64,000 nt of DNA, from positions 21,251,001-21,315,000 of the forward strand of contig NC_060211.1 in assembly GCF_021130785.1 (NCBI RefSeq). Reading direction: 5' to 3'. Positions 44,040-57,300 of this stretch are shown piece after piece; position 1 is the first letter of the stretch; every line of letters begins with the position of its first letter. This stretch comes from Homalodisca vitripennis (lineage: Eukaryota > Arthropoda > Insecta > Hemiptera > Cicadellidae). The notes beneath the pieces are model-generated. The model was given only the letters and a program-made list of their open reading frames with translations, searched no databases and was not told the origin of the DNA. A program made the translations under genes and the position numbers.

Positions 44040-45985
44040 GAGTTTGTGGGAGATCATTACTTTATACACTCTAATAATAGTGATATTCAGTAATTTGCAA
44101 ATGTAATACAAGGAGCTAACCCTATTCTTCCTTACCACAACAACTATTAGCAAATCTTATAGTACATCGGTGAAGAGGGAAAAGAGATTGAATGTAAAAT
44201 AGGTTTCTACTACCCCCTCCCCCATACGTCATCATATTCCTTCCAGAACGAAGTTCACACACACATCTTTACCCTTACCCTTACATTTACACTTATTGAA
44301 TTTCCCTTCACCAATGCCATGTTTATAATATTTCTCGTAAAGCCACCAACAAATGATTGCGCAGTAAGAATTCGCTATGTTCATCCGTTAAGATCAGAGT
44401 TTAGACTTATTTAGCTATTATATTTGTAGAACTCTATATTTTTTGTGTTTATTCCATAGGATAAATTCATAATTCTGAGATAACCTTGTGGCACTTAACG
44501 TAAGAAAACAACAAGTTTGCAAAACTCTATACTGTTTTCCTGTTTCTGCACGATAATTTTAAATTATTATACTGGCCGATATCTCCCTCACAAAGCAAAT
44601 GGCTTTTAAATTTAGATATATCAGTGAAATACTCATTTAGTTACTAAATAAAATTTTACTAAATTTTATATCACGTCCTACCATGGAAGTACAGTAAAAT
44701 ATTCCATAATATTCTATATTTCGATCGTTAATCCATAATGGCATTAGGATACATTCAGTAGGGTCGATTCCGGAGATTGGAAAGTCTCAGAAACGTAAAA
44801 AAATAATTTAAACCTTAGAAAAACACGTTCATTTACGTCAACTAGTTTTACGGTTTACGTCAATATTTGTATGGTTTCAACATTTGTATTAACACTTAAG
44901 TTGCTGTGATATATTATATGCAAGTAAGATAATAATATTAGTGAAAGTATATCAGTTTACTGATATGCGAAGTGCACATATTAAAAATATCATCAACAAA
45001 CATCATTTGTAAAAATAGATATGAGTTAATACAGTTACTAAATATAAATAATATGTTGGAATTGCCATACGATAACAAACTGGCACAGGTTAAATAGATA
45101 AAACCTATTTAAAAAACGCAATACATTCAGATTCAAAAAAGTAACTCTTTTTAGAGAGAACGATCTGTAATTCTTGCTCACTTTTACGGTTACACTATTT
45201 TTTAAATCGTAATTCATTAAATAAATTTTAAACTATCTTAGAAATATTAATGGATAATTCGTACCAAATGTATTGATTTATGTAAGAATCCTTCACTTAT
45301 TTTATATGCAGTATACAATTAAATATAAACAATTTTAATAGTTCATACTATAGAAAATTAAAACTGCAAGAATATAAAATCAGTGTGATATTCTTTATTG
45401 TTGTTGTCAAACACTTCTCAAATAATTCTTGTTTGATCTCCAGAAACAAGTAAAGTTAAACAAAGAATTTTAGGAGAATAGTTAATTATTCACTTACCAC
45501 TATCAAACATTGAGTTACCATTACTTCCTGCCTTCACCAAGACCTATGATTTTTTACAGTGTTCAGAATCTTAAGTTTTTCTAGGGTATTGGAATGAACA
45601 AGTCAAGCTACAGTTTCCAATTAACAAATATATAAAAAAACAAAACTAACAGTCCACGACACGATTATAAAAAGTGTGTCCAAATTAGCAAATGTGGGAG
45701 AGTAACAAGAAAATCATGTCGACTAACATTGAAAACTTCAACCAATGTCATTATATTTCTAATGAGAAAACTTGAGCAAATAAAGAAATGCCGGATGTTT
45801 GTACCTGAGGGATGGTTCAACAGGCCCCTCCTACAATTACACGTATAATTACAAGAGTTTATATTACAAACAACAACTTCCAGTTGTTTGACTTCAGAGA
45901 ACTAACTAGTGGTAGTTAGTTAAATGTCTTTGAAGTTAATAATAACAATGAGATTTAGTTTCTAACTAACTAATTATCTTACGTC
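44040..45985 (-). repeat. Inverted duplication block B, right arm
   Basis: Reverse complement of 15,520-17,570. Clear at both ends, for example CTTGAGCAAATAAAGAAATG at 45,771 opposite the equivalent sequence at about 15,735, and CCATACGTCATCATATTCCT at 44,222 opposite 17,400. Confidence 0.75.
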
Positions 45986-48336
45986 TTGCAAAAAAAATAA
46001 ACGAAAATATTCGAAATTTGTGTATTCCATATATATTGAAGGATACAATTTACCTGTTGGATGACATATAAAAATATATTAGGTATACCAATATACGGAA
46101 TTTGTCGTGGCATTAACTGTACTGATATAAATTTTTTTAATAAAAAATAAAGGTTTTACAAACATAAATATTGTTTATAAAAATTTCAAAATTGAGATTC
46201 ATAAGTATAATTAATAAGAAGATTTGAAAACATAGAATTACAGATATTCACATTTGGTATCTGTTGTAATTAATAAACAAAGATATATTTGGTGATGAAT
46301 TAAAGGTGTAACCAGTATAGAGAGAAATGTAGATCAAGTCACGTTTTTCTGTCAAATATTTCTGAATATAGTAAATTAAATACAAAAAAAAATTGGTAGG
46401 CTCACACTTTGGTTACGAAAGTGTTTAGTGTAATAGGTTCGACCGAGAATTACGTTAATATTCTATACGTTTAGGTCTTCAAAAGTTTAAGGTATTTATA
46501 AACTATCATACAAACTATAGTAACTATAATTTCTGTTTAGCTGTTATATTAAAAGAAGTTATGCACGTTTATTCAAATCAAAACTATCTTTAAAAGTGAA
46601 CAATCTTACTTAAGCGTTTCAAATCAATTAACAACTATTAGGTAGTACCTTCAAGTAGAAGTGATATTTTTTTAGATTAAACACAAAATATATTTCACCC
46701 CCCCCCCCCCCCACCCCCCCCCCCCCCCACCCCCCCCCCCCCCCACCCCCCCCCCCCCCCACCCCCCCCCCCCCCCACCCCCCCCCCCCCCCACAAAACT
46801 AACAAGTAAAAATTTTTACCTTCTTTCTTAAACAATTACTTTTGTGTTTGATAAATAAAGCCTTGTTGCCAAAGGCCTCACAAAAATTAAAAAAATAATA
46901 CTGTTTGTAAGCTCTGTCTTTCACAACATGGTTGATTTGGTATTGCAATTTGTAAAATCTGGTATTAAAAACTTCTTAAATATTGGGATCTTGAAGGACT
47001 CTGGTTAGTAAAAAAACAGACCGTTTAAATCACTTTATATCAATTCAGTTCTTTATGTTAAAAACTCTAGCATTTATTCTGTTGCTCTGTAATTTTGTTT
47101 TTAACTCACATCAGTAAAATTCTTAATTTTATAAATTTCCTGAATTTTAGGAGATACATGCTCTATGTAGATCATGGTCTCAGGAGGTTTCAGCTTATTG
47201 AATTATCGGTTTGAGGTATTACAATGTAGTAAGGTTTACGCACATTAAAGCTTTTGGTCGGTTTAATTGTTATGTATGGGATATAACACATCCATCGAGA
47301 CTAAAGGGCTCTAAAAAACTATATTTTATTGTGGTTTGGTAGGTACTGGTTCCAAAACTTGGAGCTCTTGGTTCCAAAAACAAATTAAAGCATTTAACTC
47401 AATAAATTAATAATAATAAATGAAATTTATTCTATCATAATAGTGCATTGTGCAAAACATAAGACTCACTTGGGAAAGTAACTGACCACTTCTCCCAAAT
47501 AATGTGTTTAGTGGACAACAATACAAAACATGATTGTTATCTGAGTTCCCAGAAAGACAGTACCAAGTTGTTATCAGATGGCTGCTCTCCGTGGCGTTCT
47601 AAACACTAATCACTGATAGGTTTCAACACGAAACTTTCACTGCACACAAACTGCTATTCTTAATATGAATGTATTTACATGAGCAAATGGTTAATAAGAC
47701 ATTATTATACTTATATATACTAAGACTACAGAAGCTATATACATATGAAAAGTGAAATAAAATTTACCTACATTATTGCAAATTTATATAAATATATACA
47801 TAATTATGTAGTATACTATTCGTAAAAAGAGTTACAGTTTTCATTTAAAAATAGTAACGTTCTAAGCTTGATACAAAAATTTTCTACTTTACAGATAATT
47901 TGACTTCAAAAGGCAATTTGTTTAAAAACTTTACGAACACAGAAAACATTTACTTTTACAGAATAGGTTTTGCACATGTAGCAAAAAAAAACCCTGTGCA
48001 AATTATCAAAGAGCAATTTTCGAATAAAATCAAAATTCAACTTTTGAAATACCCCTCTTCCAAAAGGGTAGTTAATAATAGTAACCTTTGATAAAAGTTG
48101 TATGTAAAAAAAGTTAGTTATGTGAAATCCCATTACGAAATTTTTTTTTGAAAATGTTTAGTTGACCCCCTTTATCCCCCTTTAGAAAAGGGAGGCAAAA
48201 TTTTTCAACAACTTGAAAAATTTAAAAAAAATATGTTATATATAGGTAGGATCAAGGTTTCACATATATATCTCGGGCGGTTTAAATTATATTCATGTGA
48301 TTCCAGGACATAAAACTCACTCTGTATATACATCTA
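45986..48336. other. Gene-less stretch containing a C-rich minisatellite
   Basis: No gene recognised. Open frames on both strands at 47,900-48,133 overlap each other antisense and have no signature. The (C15A)6 array is listed separately. Confidence 0.45.
46698..46793. repeat. (C15A)6 minisatellite
   Basis: Six consecutive, exactly identical 16 bp units of fifteen C and one A, with no interruption; the flanks return abruptly to AT-rich sequence. The complementary strand is (TG15)6, a very strong candidate for G-quadruplex or i-motif structure. Confidence 0.95.
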
Positions 48337-51300
48337 GGGGAGACTGTTGTACCTGGGATCACTTTTTGTTGATATATTTTTAACATTGGTTGTTCTAGAT
48401 TTAATGTACCAAGTTACCTTCACATTTTGTTGTCTATATATTTTGGCATATTTGTGCATATGTGGTTTTTCATAAAATGTCCTATTTATTATTTTACGAA
48501 TTTTTTATTTTTTATTCTACAAATGATTCATGGTACATGAAGGTCATGTACCATGGATCACACCCTCATGTACCTTGGATCACTAACTTCGTGTACCTTG
48601 GATATAGAGGTTTTTTATAACAGTGACAAATAAACAGTAAAGGAAAAGTATGTTTTTTATTTATTTGACAAATGAACAATATAAAAAACCTTAATTGTAC
48701 AAAGAAATAACCTGAAATACAAACATAGAATATCAAATAAAACGCCTGAAAACTTGACAAAGATGTAATTATTTCACATTGTAGTTCGAAAAAGTCAATA
48801 GGAAAACGCATTTGCCCTAGTGTTCTTGAGGAACCCGACAATACAGTAGGTTTAGGTAATTTTATGACAATATCCTCAATTGATACGTCGAATATTTCAG
48901 CAGATTCTTCTACAAATTTGCTAGTAGGTTGAATTCTCTTGTAGAACTTTATCTGATATTCGAATCCATCACTGTCCTTTGAAAACAATGTGACCCACAT
49001 AATGCTCTCTAGCTTACTACATTTTCTCTGGAATCTTACGAGAACGTAATCAATCTGGTTCAAAGGTTACTCTTTCAAATATTTCTTCCTCTTGCTGCTC
49101 ATACATTTCTTTCATTTCATCTGTTCTAATAGTCCCGCGTAGGGTCTCAATTTCCAGCATCACTATCAAAAGAAGTGTTATCATTATCAGAGTCACTCTC
49201 AAAAAGCATTTGTTTAACAGCCTGGCTTATTTTTCTTTTTATTCTTTGGCATCTGAAACTTTGTTGCTTGTCAATTTTTTGTTTTTTGTTTTGCTCCTTT
49301 TCATTCTTTTTTTCCTTTTCTCGTCCTGACTTTATCCTTCTCAGGTGTATCTGTTGCTATTTTTGTTCTCCCAGGTTTTCTCCCTTTGCCACTTTGCTTC
49401 CGTAACGGAGCTTTTTAAGAAAGGTCTTAATTCTTCTGGTGTTACCATTAGTAGTACACTTATTATGACTTGACAAATTGCGAGTTGGTGTTTCGGTTGA
49501 TGTCGAAGTCGAAGGTAATGGTGTTTTGGTTGAAGTCGAAGGAAAAATTAATGTCTCTTTCTACAGCTGTAGATTGCACAACTTCTCTGGTCTCAGATTG
49601 TACTTCTAAAGGTCCCTGATGAAGGAGCATCACTTGAAGGTACTGGGTGTTGTTGGAGGCATGGCGTTTTCAGATTGTGGAGTAGGTCTAACTTCCGAAG
49701 TTGGAGGAGGACGATCGGTGGACATACGATGGCCAGAAAGTCATCATCGGTGTACACATTTCTATCAAAAGGGTATATTCCAGGCTTTTTTAAAACCTTG
49801 TATGATATTACTTGTACTGAACGCTCTAGGAAAGATCAGTCCAACAACTTCAGCAATAGAATATATATCAAATGTTTTGCCAGGATTGTTACAGAGCCAA
49901 GCTTCAACTGCCTGATTGTAATAAGTCTTTAAAGGTGCATAAACTGGTTAAATCTAATGGCTGTAAACCTATGCGATGTGTGTGGGGGGAAGGTTAGTAT
50001 TACCCACACCAGCCTCCGAAGCAAGTTCTAAAACTTCCAATGAATAGATGCGTTTCATGGTTGTCTATTATTAGCAAGACACGTTCAGCTGCGGAGGGTT
50101 TAGTATGCTTAAGAAGTGGTTCATAAATTTAACATACAGCTGTTCATTTGACCACACCGGACAAATTTGCCCCACCAATTGTCCCCGGGGGAGCCCCCTT
50201 CAGCATGAAATCTTTTAAAGTTACCCTAGGAAAAAATTAACATCGGTGGTATGTGATTACCAAGTGCATTAATGCAAACAACTTAAACGTAACTAGCTGT
50301 CCACGTTCTGCAGAGGTCATACTGCCAAGTTGCTTAATACCTTTAGGGGCAACTATCTTTGAAGGATTTTGAACCGTTGTCAACCCGGTTTCGTCCTGAT
50401 TCCAGATTCTTTCTGGTGGAATAGGTCCGAATCGTTTGTGTACATCTTCCAAGTTGTTGTAAAATAGGGATAAATTGTGCTTGTTAAAAGCACTTGCGCG
50501 AGCAAGGCTTGTTTTTTGAGGTTTCCTTATTGACAAATTAGCGTGCCTGCTTAAATAGCTCCTCATCCATTCTTCCCCTGCCATTTTATTTGTCTATCCC
50601 AATTATTTGGGTATTTTTTGTTATTTGCAACAGGAAATTTAAATGCCAACTTGCGAAACTCCTCTTTTAGTTAGCCCATACTGCATTTTAGCAACAGTCT
50701 TAAGGTACTCATTGAGTTTAATTTCTTCCTCATCGTTTAAAAACTCTCTTTAACATCAAATTTTGCCCTGTACTCGTATTGATTTTCACCTGATTCTTAA
50801 AAGCTTTAATGTGACGATGTAATGTCGCAAATTTTATGTTAAAAAAACTCTGCATGCTTCCCTAATTGATAATTTTTTTTCAGGTGATGCACAAACTGCC
50901 TTAATGGCGTTCTGTAATGCTTCTGGGTTTACTGGGTCCCTTTTAACACCCGTTTTGCTTCGTGGCATAGCTTCCTGAAACAAACAAGTAAAGATATGTT
51001 ACATCTATGTACCAGTGATCAGTGATCCAAGGTACACAATGCAGTTTTGATCCACGGTTACACGAGGGTACTTTTTCTAGAACAATCTAGCCTAAAACTT
51101 ATAGGTTAGCTTTTAGAAGCAAACGTGTAATGTAGGAATTACTCACCAATAGATGGTCTCTGTACAGTTGATAAGTCACCATTAATCCTACACTAAACAT
51201 TGTTCAATTAAAAAACAAATACTAAAAGTCAAAATCACTACTTTTTTACACTAAAAAAACTATTTATTTTCTGAGTAAAACACTGCACGTCCTGCAACTG

Positions 51301-51436
51301 TCAAAACACACTCAGAATGATGTCTAGGGACAAAGGAAGACGTAGTTTTGAGCGCTGGCTCCTAGGTAGCAGCATTTGTCAAAGAACTGACAAGTGATCC
51401 AAGGTACAATGTCATCAAGGTACAACAGTCCTCCCC
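48337..51436 (-). mobile_element. pogo/Tigger-type DNA transposon, inactive
   Basis: A 3.1 kb element flanked by TA (48,335-48,336 and 51,437-51,438). Terminal repeats are GGGGAGACTGTTGTACCT (left) and, complemented, GGGGAGGACTGTTGTACCT (right). A broken pogo transposase lies on the minus strand between them. GTACCWTGGATCAC-type subterminal repeats occur in inverted orientation near both ends (48,548, 48,570, 48,593; 51,022, 51,048, 51,394). TA duplication, size and transposase type agree with the pogo branch of Tc1/mariner. Confidence 0.9.
48566..50968 (-). pseudogene. pogo-type DDE transposase, multiply broken
   Basis: The start ATG at 50,968 gives MPRSKTGVKRDPVNPEAL and a helix-turn-helix entry (KLSIREACRVF), after which a T-run frameshift at about 50,845 introduces a stop. 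The HTH continues in another frame (KFATLHRHIKAF). The DDE core piece at 50,237-50,584 contains SLARASAFNKHN, the first Asp in WNQDETGLTTV, then SMTSAERG. The second Asp is in LLIIDNHETH (about 50,065). The region around YPFDRNVYTDDDF (about 49,750) gives the end of the core. A C-terminal domain at 48,566-49,063 reads YVLVRFQRK, FEYQIKFYKR and DIVIKLPKPTVLSG. Numerous stops and frame changes lie between these pieces. The TA-flanked ends and subterminal sites surround it. Confidence 0.85.
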
Positions 51437-51438
51437 TA

Positions 51439-52789
51439 CATATAACATTTTTAAGATATGAACTGTTAAGGTGTGTTAAAAATACAAACAGAGCTCGACT
51501 GAAAACAACGGTTTATCGTTCACACTAAACCTTGAAAGAAATTTAAAAATAATTAAAAAATAATAAAACTATTTATACATAGTTTAAACTTCTTTCTTTT
51601 TAAGCCAAATACATTGGTAAATACGGAACTGAACTATCACTTTATTTTAAAATGTTGAACAAAAAGCTGTGTAATGTATAACTGCAAATGGTGGTTACAA
51701 TTATCATGAATCTAGTTTGAAGAAAGCAAATATCCGAATTTATTTTCATAATAAATACAATGTTACTTGTGTACGCAACACGATTATTTCCTTACAAAAT
51801 TTCCTTGCAGTCAATACCTAAATTTTGAAAAAAATGTAAAATCTATTTATAAAATAAAAAATAAAAATTATAAAAATAAAATTTCATGATTCACACATAT
51901 GGTTTGAATTTTGAATCATTATGTACACTTAAGCTATCAATTTTTAATCTATAAGTGTTAGATTCATGCATCATTTGGTAATGTGGTAATATAAACTTTA
52001 TCATAATTAAACATTGATACAGTTTTTCTTTATTTACTACTTAAAATACAAGTAAACAATGCTTTCAGTCTTAAAATGCAATAGTAAAGAAACCAACTCC
52101 TGGAGTCTAATACATTACTGTTGAGTGGCAAGGAAAGCCTGGGAGCAAACAACCCTTGTGGAGGAGGTAGGGAGGCCAACTGGCGAGTACTCGATACCTT
52201 CGACCCTTGGACCTGAAGAGGACCATTGTTATTGTGAGCACAACCTATCTACAGTAAGTACAGCACGCAGGTGAGAGAGCTAGGTTATTGTTTTGTTAAG
52301 GTGGAGCAATTTATTGTGCGTTTCAACATACCAATACAATAGCATTTATTGCAGACTCTGTGAGCAACGCTGTATCGCTCATACTATCGACACCCCTGAT
52401 CCTACAGGTAGGAGATGGAAAAACAAATAAGGTTCGTTTATTGTACAGCTTAAAGAACATACTGTGTAAGTGGAATAGGGCATCATGTATAAAATAAATC
52501 CCAATGTAAAAATAAACGTTATATAACTATAATATAAGTATTTGAATTATTTGTGGCATTTATATTCGTTCCCAGTGATATATTTCTAGTAGCGTGGAAT
52601 TATTGACTAAAAAAGATATACTAATTATTTCCTGATTAAGAAATATTGTTACTTGTGAATACTGAAAAATCTATTACTTAAACGAATGTGGTCTAATAAA
52701 TATAAAAAAAGAAAAGCTGAGTATAAATTAAAATTAATTAATCACTTCAACTAATAAAACAATTCAAAGAGTACATCACGAAAACGTTA
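51439..52789. other. Gene-less stretch
   Basis: No gene recognised. A less AT-rich patch at 52,110-52,290 (GCCTGGGAGCAAACAACCC, CGAGTACTCGATACC) has no identified relative in the window. Confidence 0.4.
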
Positions 52790-54345
52790 CTTGTTTACAG
52801 TACCGCACAGCAAAGATCAACAGTAAAGGTATTATATTACAAATGTATTACAGTTACAGAGGTGCCGGTATAGTACAATGGACTATCATGTTGATTGTTG
52901 TAGGAGCCGCAGTGCGTAATCAGCCTATTTCCGTTATTGGCGATATAATTAACATCTCCCAAAGCGCATTCTCAGTAAAGTGTATACAACACGTATAACA
53001 CTTTACGTTACATGTATATTGTATAACAGAGTAACAAAGAGTAACACTGTGTTTGTGGTAAGTGCCGCACGTAGTGTCCAGTCTATTTCTTTTATTATCT
53101 ATCTTCTACTCATGTAATGTCATTGGAGATTTTACATACAAATTGTGTGTCTACAGAGGTATATGACAGTACATTATTACGTTATTTTTACCTCACAACT
53201 TACTCAATACATTTGCATTATAAGTGACCATTATCTTCCAATCAAAAGAGTACAGTGTAAATTAAATCTTTAACAGATACATAGATATTGTACAATAAAG
53301 TTGATAATAATCAGTGCTACATGTGCCTAACATAATTTTTCATTGAATATGGTAACTAAGTATATTATGTCCACAGATATTTTATACAGTAGAGTAATAA
53401 TTTGATGGTAGTTATTGCATAACTTACTAGGTGTATTGTTGTTATGTGTAGTCGTTATCTCTCAATATAGGGTTTCTTTCAGGATGTTAACTAGATGTAT
53501 TGTAGCTAGAGAAGTATTCAACAATTAAGTAATACGTAGATTGAGACACGTACCATCCATTAAACTCAGTTCATTTCCATTGTTAGCCATTACCTTCCAA
53601 TATACGTTCTCCGGAAGTATAATTTGAAACGTATAACAGCTAAAAAGTTTACGTGAACATTGAGTTTAGCTCTAATTCACCTCCCACTTATTGCTGTCTC
53701 TGATTGTTGATGCTGTTACAAAACTTGTTTTCTTGAATGTTTTCTCAAGAGACCCAAAAGATTTCGGCAACGAAGAAACCCAAAAATAAAGTTCTTTGTG
53801 TGTCTCTGAAGTCGAAAATAGTAAATTTTGAGCTGCTTCGTTGCCAACATTTGTTGAATTATTATATTCAGACCAGGCAGTCAGGTTTATGACAGCGACA
53901 GATTGTAGACGCTGCTTTAAGAGGAAGGTGGAATTGAAGGTCAACTCAAAATTCACATTGATTCAATCCTTCCCATCATAGCTAGGTTATATGCAGTTAC
54001 AGAGTTATTGTATAACAGAGAAGCACAATCTTAGAGGGTAATGCTGTACAGTGTACCCATCATATGTCCTTTAATGGTGGTTATTACCTCCCAGGTTTAC
54101 AGTGAATATGTAACACATATAACAACTACAAAGTTATTGTAAAACAGAGAAGCACAATCACAGATGGTAGTGCTGCACAGTGTACTCAGCATATGTCTGT
54201 TAATGGTGGTTATTACCTCCCAGGTTTAAAGTGAATATGTAAACTAAACGTATAACAATTAAAAAGTTATTTTATAATGGAGTATCAAAATGCGTTAATG
54301 GTGGTCATTACCTCCCAATATAAATATTTAAGCTAAACGTATTAA
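52790..54345 (+). repeat. Degenerate ~130 bp satellite array
   Basis: The last units are clear: GCAGTTACAGAGTTATTGTA, then TAACAGAGAAGCACAATC and GGTGGTTATTACCTCCCAGG recur at about 53,990, 54,120 and (decayed) 54,255. To the left the same words (TTACAGAGG, GTATAACAGAGTAACA, RTTAGCCATTACCTTCCAATAT, CGTATAACAGC) return with increasing decay to about 52,790. A MITE (53,650-53,975) interrupts the array. Confidence 0.65.
53650..53975 (-). mobile_element. MITE R4, copy 2, nested in the satellite
   Basis: The right edge AAGAGGAAGGTGGAATTGAA, then CACATTGATTCAATCCTTCC, is mirrored by the left edge CATTGAGTTTAGCTCTAATT, then CACCTCCCA. It separates two satellite units that would otherwise be adjacent. 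The minus-strand open frame across it (53,672-53,956) is considered incidental. Related to the copy at 55-220. Confidence 0.55.
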
Positions 54346-57300
54346 TCGAGCTGCAGAAGCAATGTTACTTATCTGAACTCATTTAATTCTTTCACTGGCT
54401 GTCAATAAATCAGTGTATAACCGCAGTGATGGAGGAAATTTTTTACTTTAAGTGTTATAAGTGACAAAGTATAATTAAATATCAGTATTGGTTAGGAAAA
54501 AAAACCACTTACTCCACTGGGAATTCAACAAGGATTTCTTTAGAGCTGGACGAGAATGTTAATTATTACAATACCAATTATTTTGTTTTAGTTGTCTATT
54601 TTAATACCAAAACTAGCATGTAGTTGAAAGGCTTTTCTTTAATTTGTATTGATATTACATTAGGCTAATGCTACTTACACAAGTCAAATGATTAATAAAC
54701 ATTGGTTGACAGGTATTCTATCTCACTATGTCATACTATTTTGCTTATTTAAAAATATGCGTTCAATAAACAAGCAGATACGAATGAATTAATGAACATA
54801 ATGTAAGGGCTCATTTGTTCTCGTCCGGAAAATGGATCCTGGTTCGAGTCTTGGAGAACGCTTATAAATCTTTAATGATAATAAGTTTATTAGAGGTATA
54901 GAGATTATTTAAAATTTAAAATGTTCTGTTCTATTTACATTACATGCGATTTTACTTCTAAATAAATACTGTTCACTTTTAACGATACAACAAATCCAGT
55001 TATTCATTTGTACCATATTGTTCAAAAGTACCATATTTCTTATCCTAGGTTTATAAATCACAAAACTAATTAATATTTAACGAATTGGTAAGACACGCTT
55101 AAAGTAATTGATATTAATTGTTTCTCATGCTCTGATTTCCAGCTGATAGGAAGCTAAAGTGACACCCCATTCGTCTTTGTTTAACAGTTTGTTGATGCCC
55201 CCCCTCCACATTCTAGCAGTTATTATTTTTTAATTTCCAATTAAGTCGTCACATTAGCACATATGAAACCTTTTGCTGTCAAGATGTGAACCCATTATTT
55301 TATATTAAGGTAACAAAATATGGATTTGTTTAACCCATTGTAATTATTTAGTCAACTGCGCTTTACAGTAATTTTTTAGCTTCGTGAATACACTAACAAT
55401 GCATATAATAAAACATTGAGCGAATGAAAACAGTGAAGAAACAACATTTCTTGTTCAGAAATAGAGGGGAAGGCCAAGATGGCGATTGCATTTGGCATTG
55501 CAAATTAATGACCTGTTTAAAGCAGATGATTACCCTCTAAATGGGCGATACTGTCACCTTAATTTATCATCTTCCCTTTATTGGCCACGGATTATGCGAA
55601 TGAGTACACATTTCTTTTGATCAATCAATTCTTTCATGAATTTCCACTACAAGTTTCATTATTACACATTTGAGGATTGTGTTACTTTTCATCATTCTCG
55701 TAAGGTCAAGGTGTTCTCTGGTACTATATCATTCATTCAATCTATTTTAATAATTCTGGACGTATTATTGAATATGTACGTTTGGAGGGAGGACTACCAT
55801 TTAAAATCTTGTAATGAGCAGAATGTTACAGCCTCCAGTATCTAACGTAACGTTGCTGGCTAGATAAGATTAACTGTATTATCCTATCTTTCTACTAATT
55901 TATTTATTTCATTTTGACTGTACACTATCATGATCTGCATAAGATCCTACTCATATTAATAATATAGGCTACAACTAACAGCGTAACTACAACTATAAGG
56001 TTTAACACCCCAATTTTACTCATCTACTATGTTATATAGCCATTTATCTGAGTAGAAACAGATAAACTATCATTCAAATATAATAATCAACTTTTTTAGG
56101 TGTACTATATATTTTTAAAGACCTAAACTTTATGGGTAGAAGAAGAATGCTAAATACTTAAATTATCTAGTAGGCTATGTATCGTGTCAATTAAACTCTC
56201 TTTATAACATGACTTTTTTTGGTGGTGAAGTGCTTAAAACTTTGAAGACTATTAAAACCTCCAATGGCAAAGTTTGACAATTACTCAAACAACATTAAAT
56301 TCGTTTAAAAATTTCTGCTTTACTGTGGGGAGTAATCTTTGTTCTAAAAAAGTTAAAATGAAACTGCCAATAATAAAAATCGTCCTATACAGTGAGTTGA
56401 AGGGCGTGGAACTGCATCGTGATTGGTATTTGATATTAGGTTCATCTCGTTTCCTACATGTAGTCACTGCGTTTGATCTTTACAGCAGTCTTACCCTACA
56501 TAGCGGAAACTGTATGCTGTATTATTAATAAAGGTTAAAATACAATAGGACTACTAAATTACAAAGTTGGAGAAAGTGTATAGTTGGCTGAGCGTCAGCG
56601 CAGCCATAACTTGAGGCTAGAAAAAATTGCATTTTCCGTCCCTCTTTCTACCTTTCTGTCTATATGTATGTGCAAACGATATGTCAAAAACGAACAAACC
56701 TATTTACTTGAACTTGTGCATGAGAAGAATCATTTCTATATGAAAAGCACTAAGTTCAATTATGGTGCATGCCACTTCATGGGACCTGGCTAGGTGTTAG
56801 AGAATATTTTTACATGGGTCTAATGGGTAACTACGATGGAAATGAGAAAATTGCAGAATATTCGAAAACAAACTTAGACCTCTCAAAAGAGATTTTAACA
56901 TGTGATATATTAAACACATGTAGCCTAAGTTCTCCAACAAACACAACATACATTTATTTTCACTTGTATACACTTATATTATTTAAAGACTGGTATGAAA
57001 CCGTATTGGATTAATAAAAATGTGAGTGATTCGTGGGGCAAAATATCTATAGAAAAATTTCATCAAGCTATGCTTGAAACTTCATATTAATGTTCATTTG
57101 TACACATACAAGAATGAATTCTATGATGGCGCATATTCAACTATGGAATTTGCCCGAGCGTCTTTGAAGCCTTTCACTCAGTAGGCTGAATCAATTTCTC
57201 TTTTTACTGGAGGATGTAAACATTTATTTTCCGTATGGTTGTCTCTTGTTTTATATCTGTGATTAATGAAATGAGCTATAAACGTGTAATTTTGAATCTA

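Noticed and set aside
47900..48133. Overlapping sense and antisense open frames
   Set aside because: Fully antisense, AT-driven composition with lysine or phenylalanine runs, no domain.
49175..49932. Plus-strand frames inside the pogo element
   Set aside because: They are antisense to recognisable transposase segments on the minus strand.
52861..52925. GCCGGTATAGTACAATGG resembling a tRNA 5' half
   Set aside because: No T-arm follows, and the segment belongs to the degenerate satellite.
54000..54345. CRISPR-like array, because of regularly spaced repeats
   Set aside because: Units are contiguous ~130 bp satellite monomers without spacers, in a eukaryotic context.
54820..54870. GGTTCGAGTC resembling a tRNA T-arm
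   Set aside because: No matching D-arm or acceptor stem upstream; an isolated B-box-like word is expected by chance in 64 kb.
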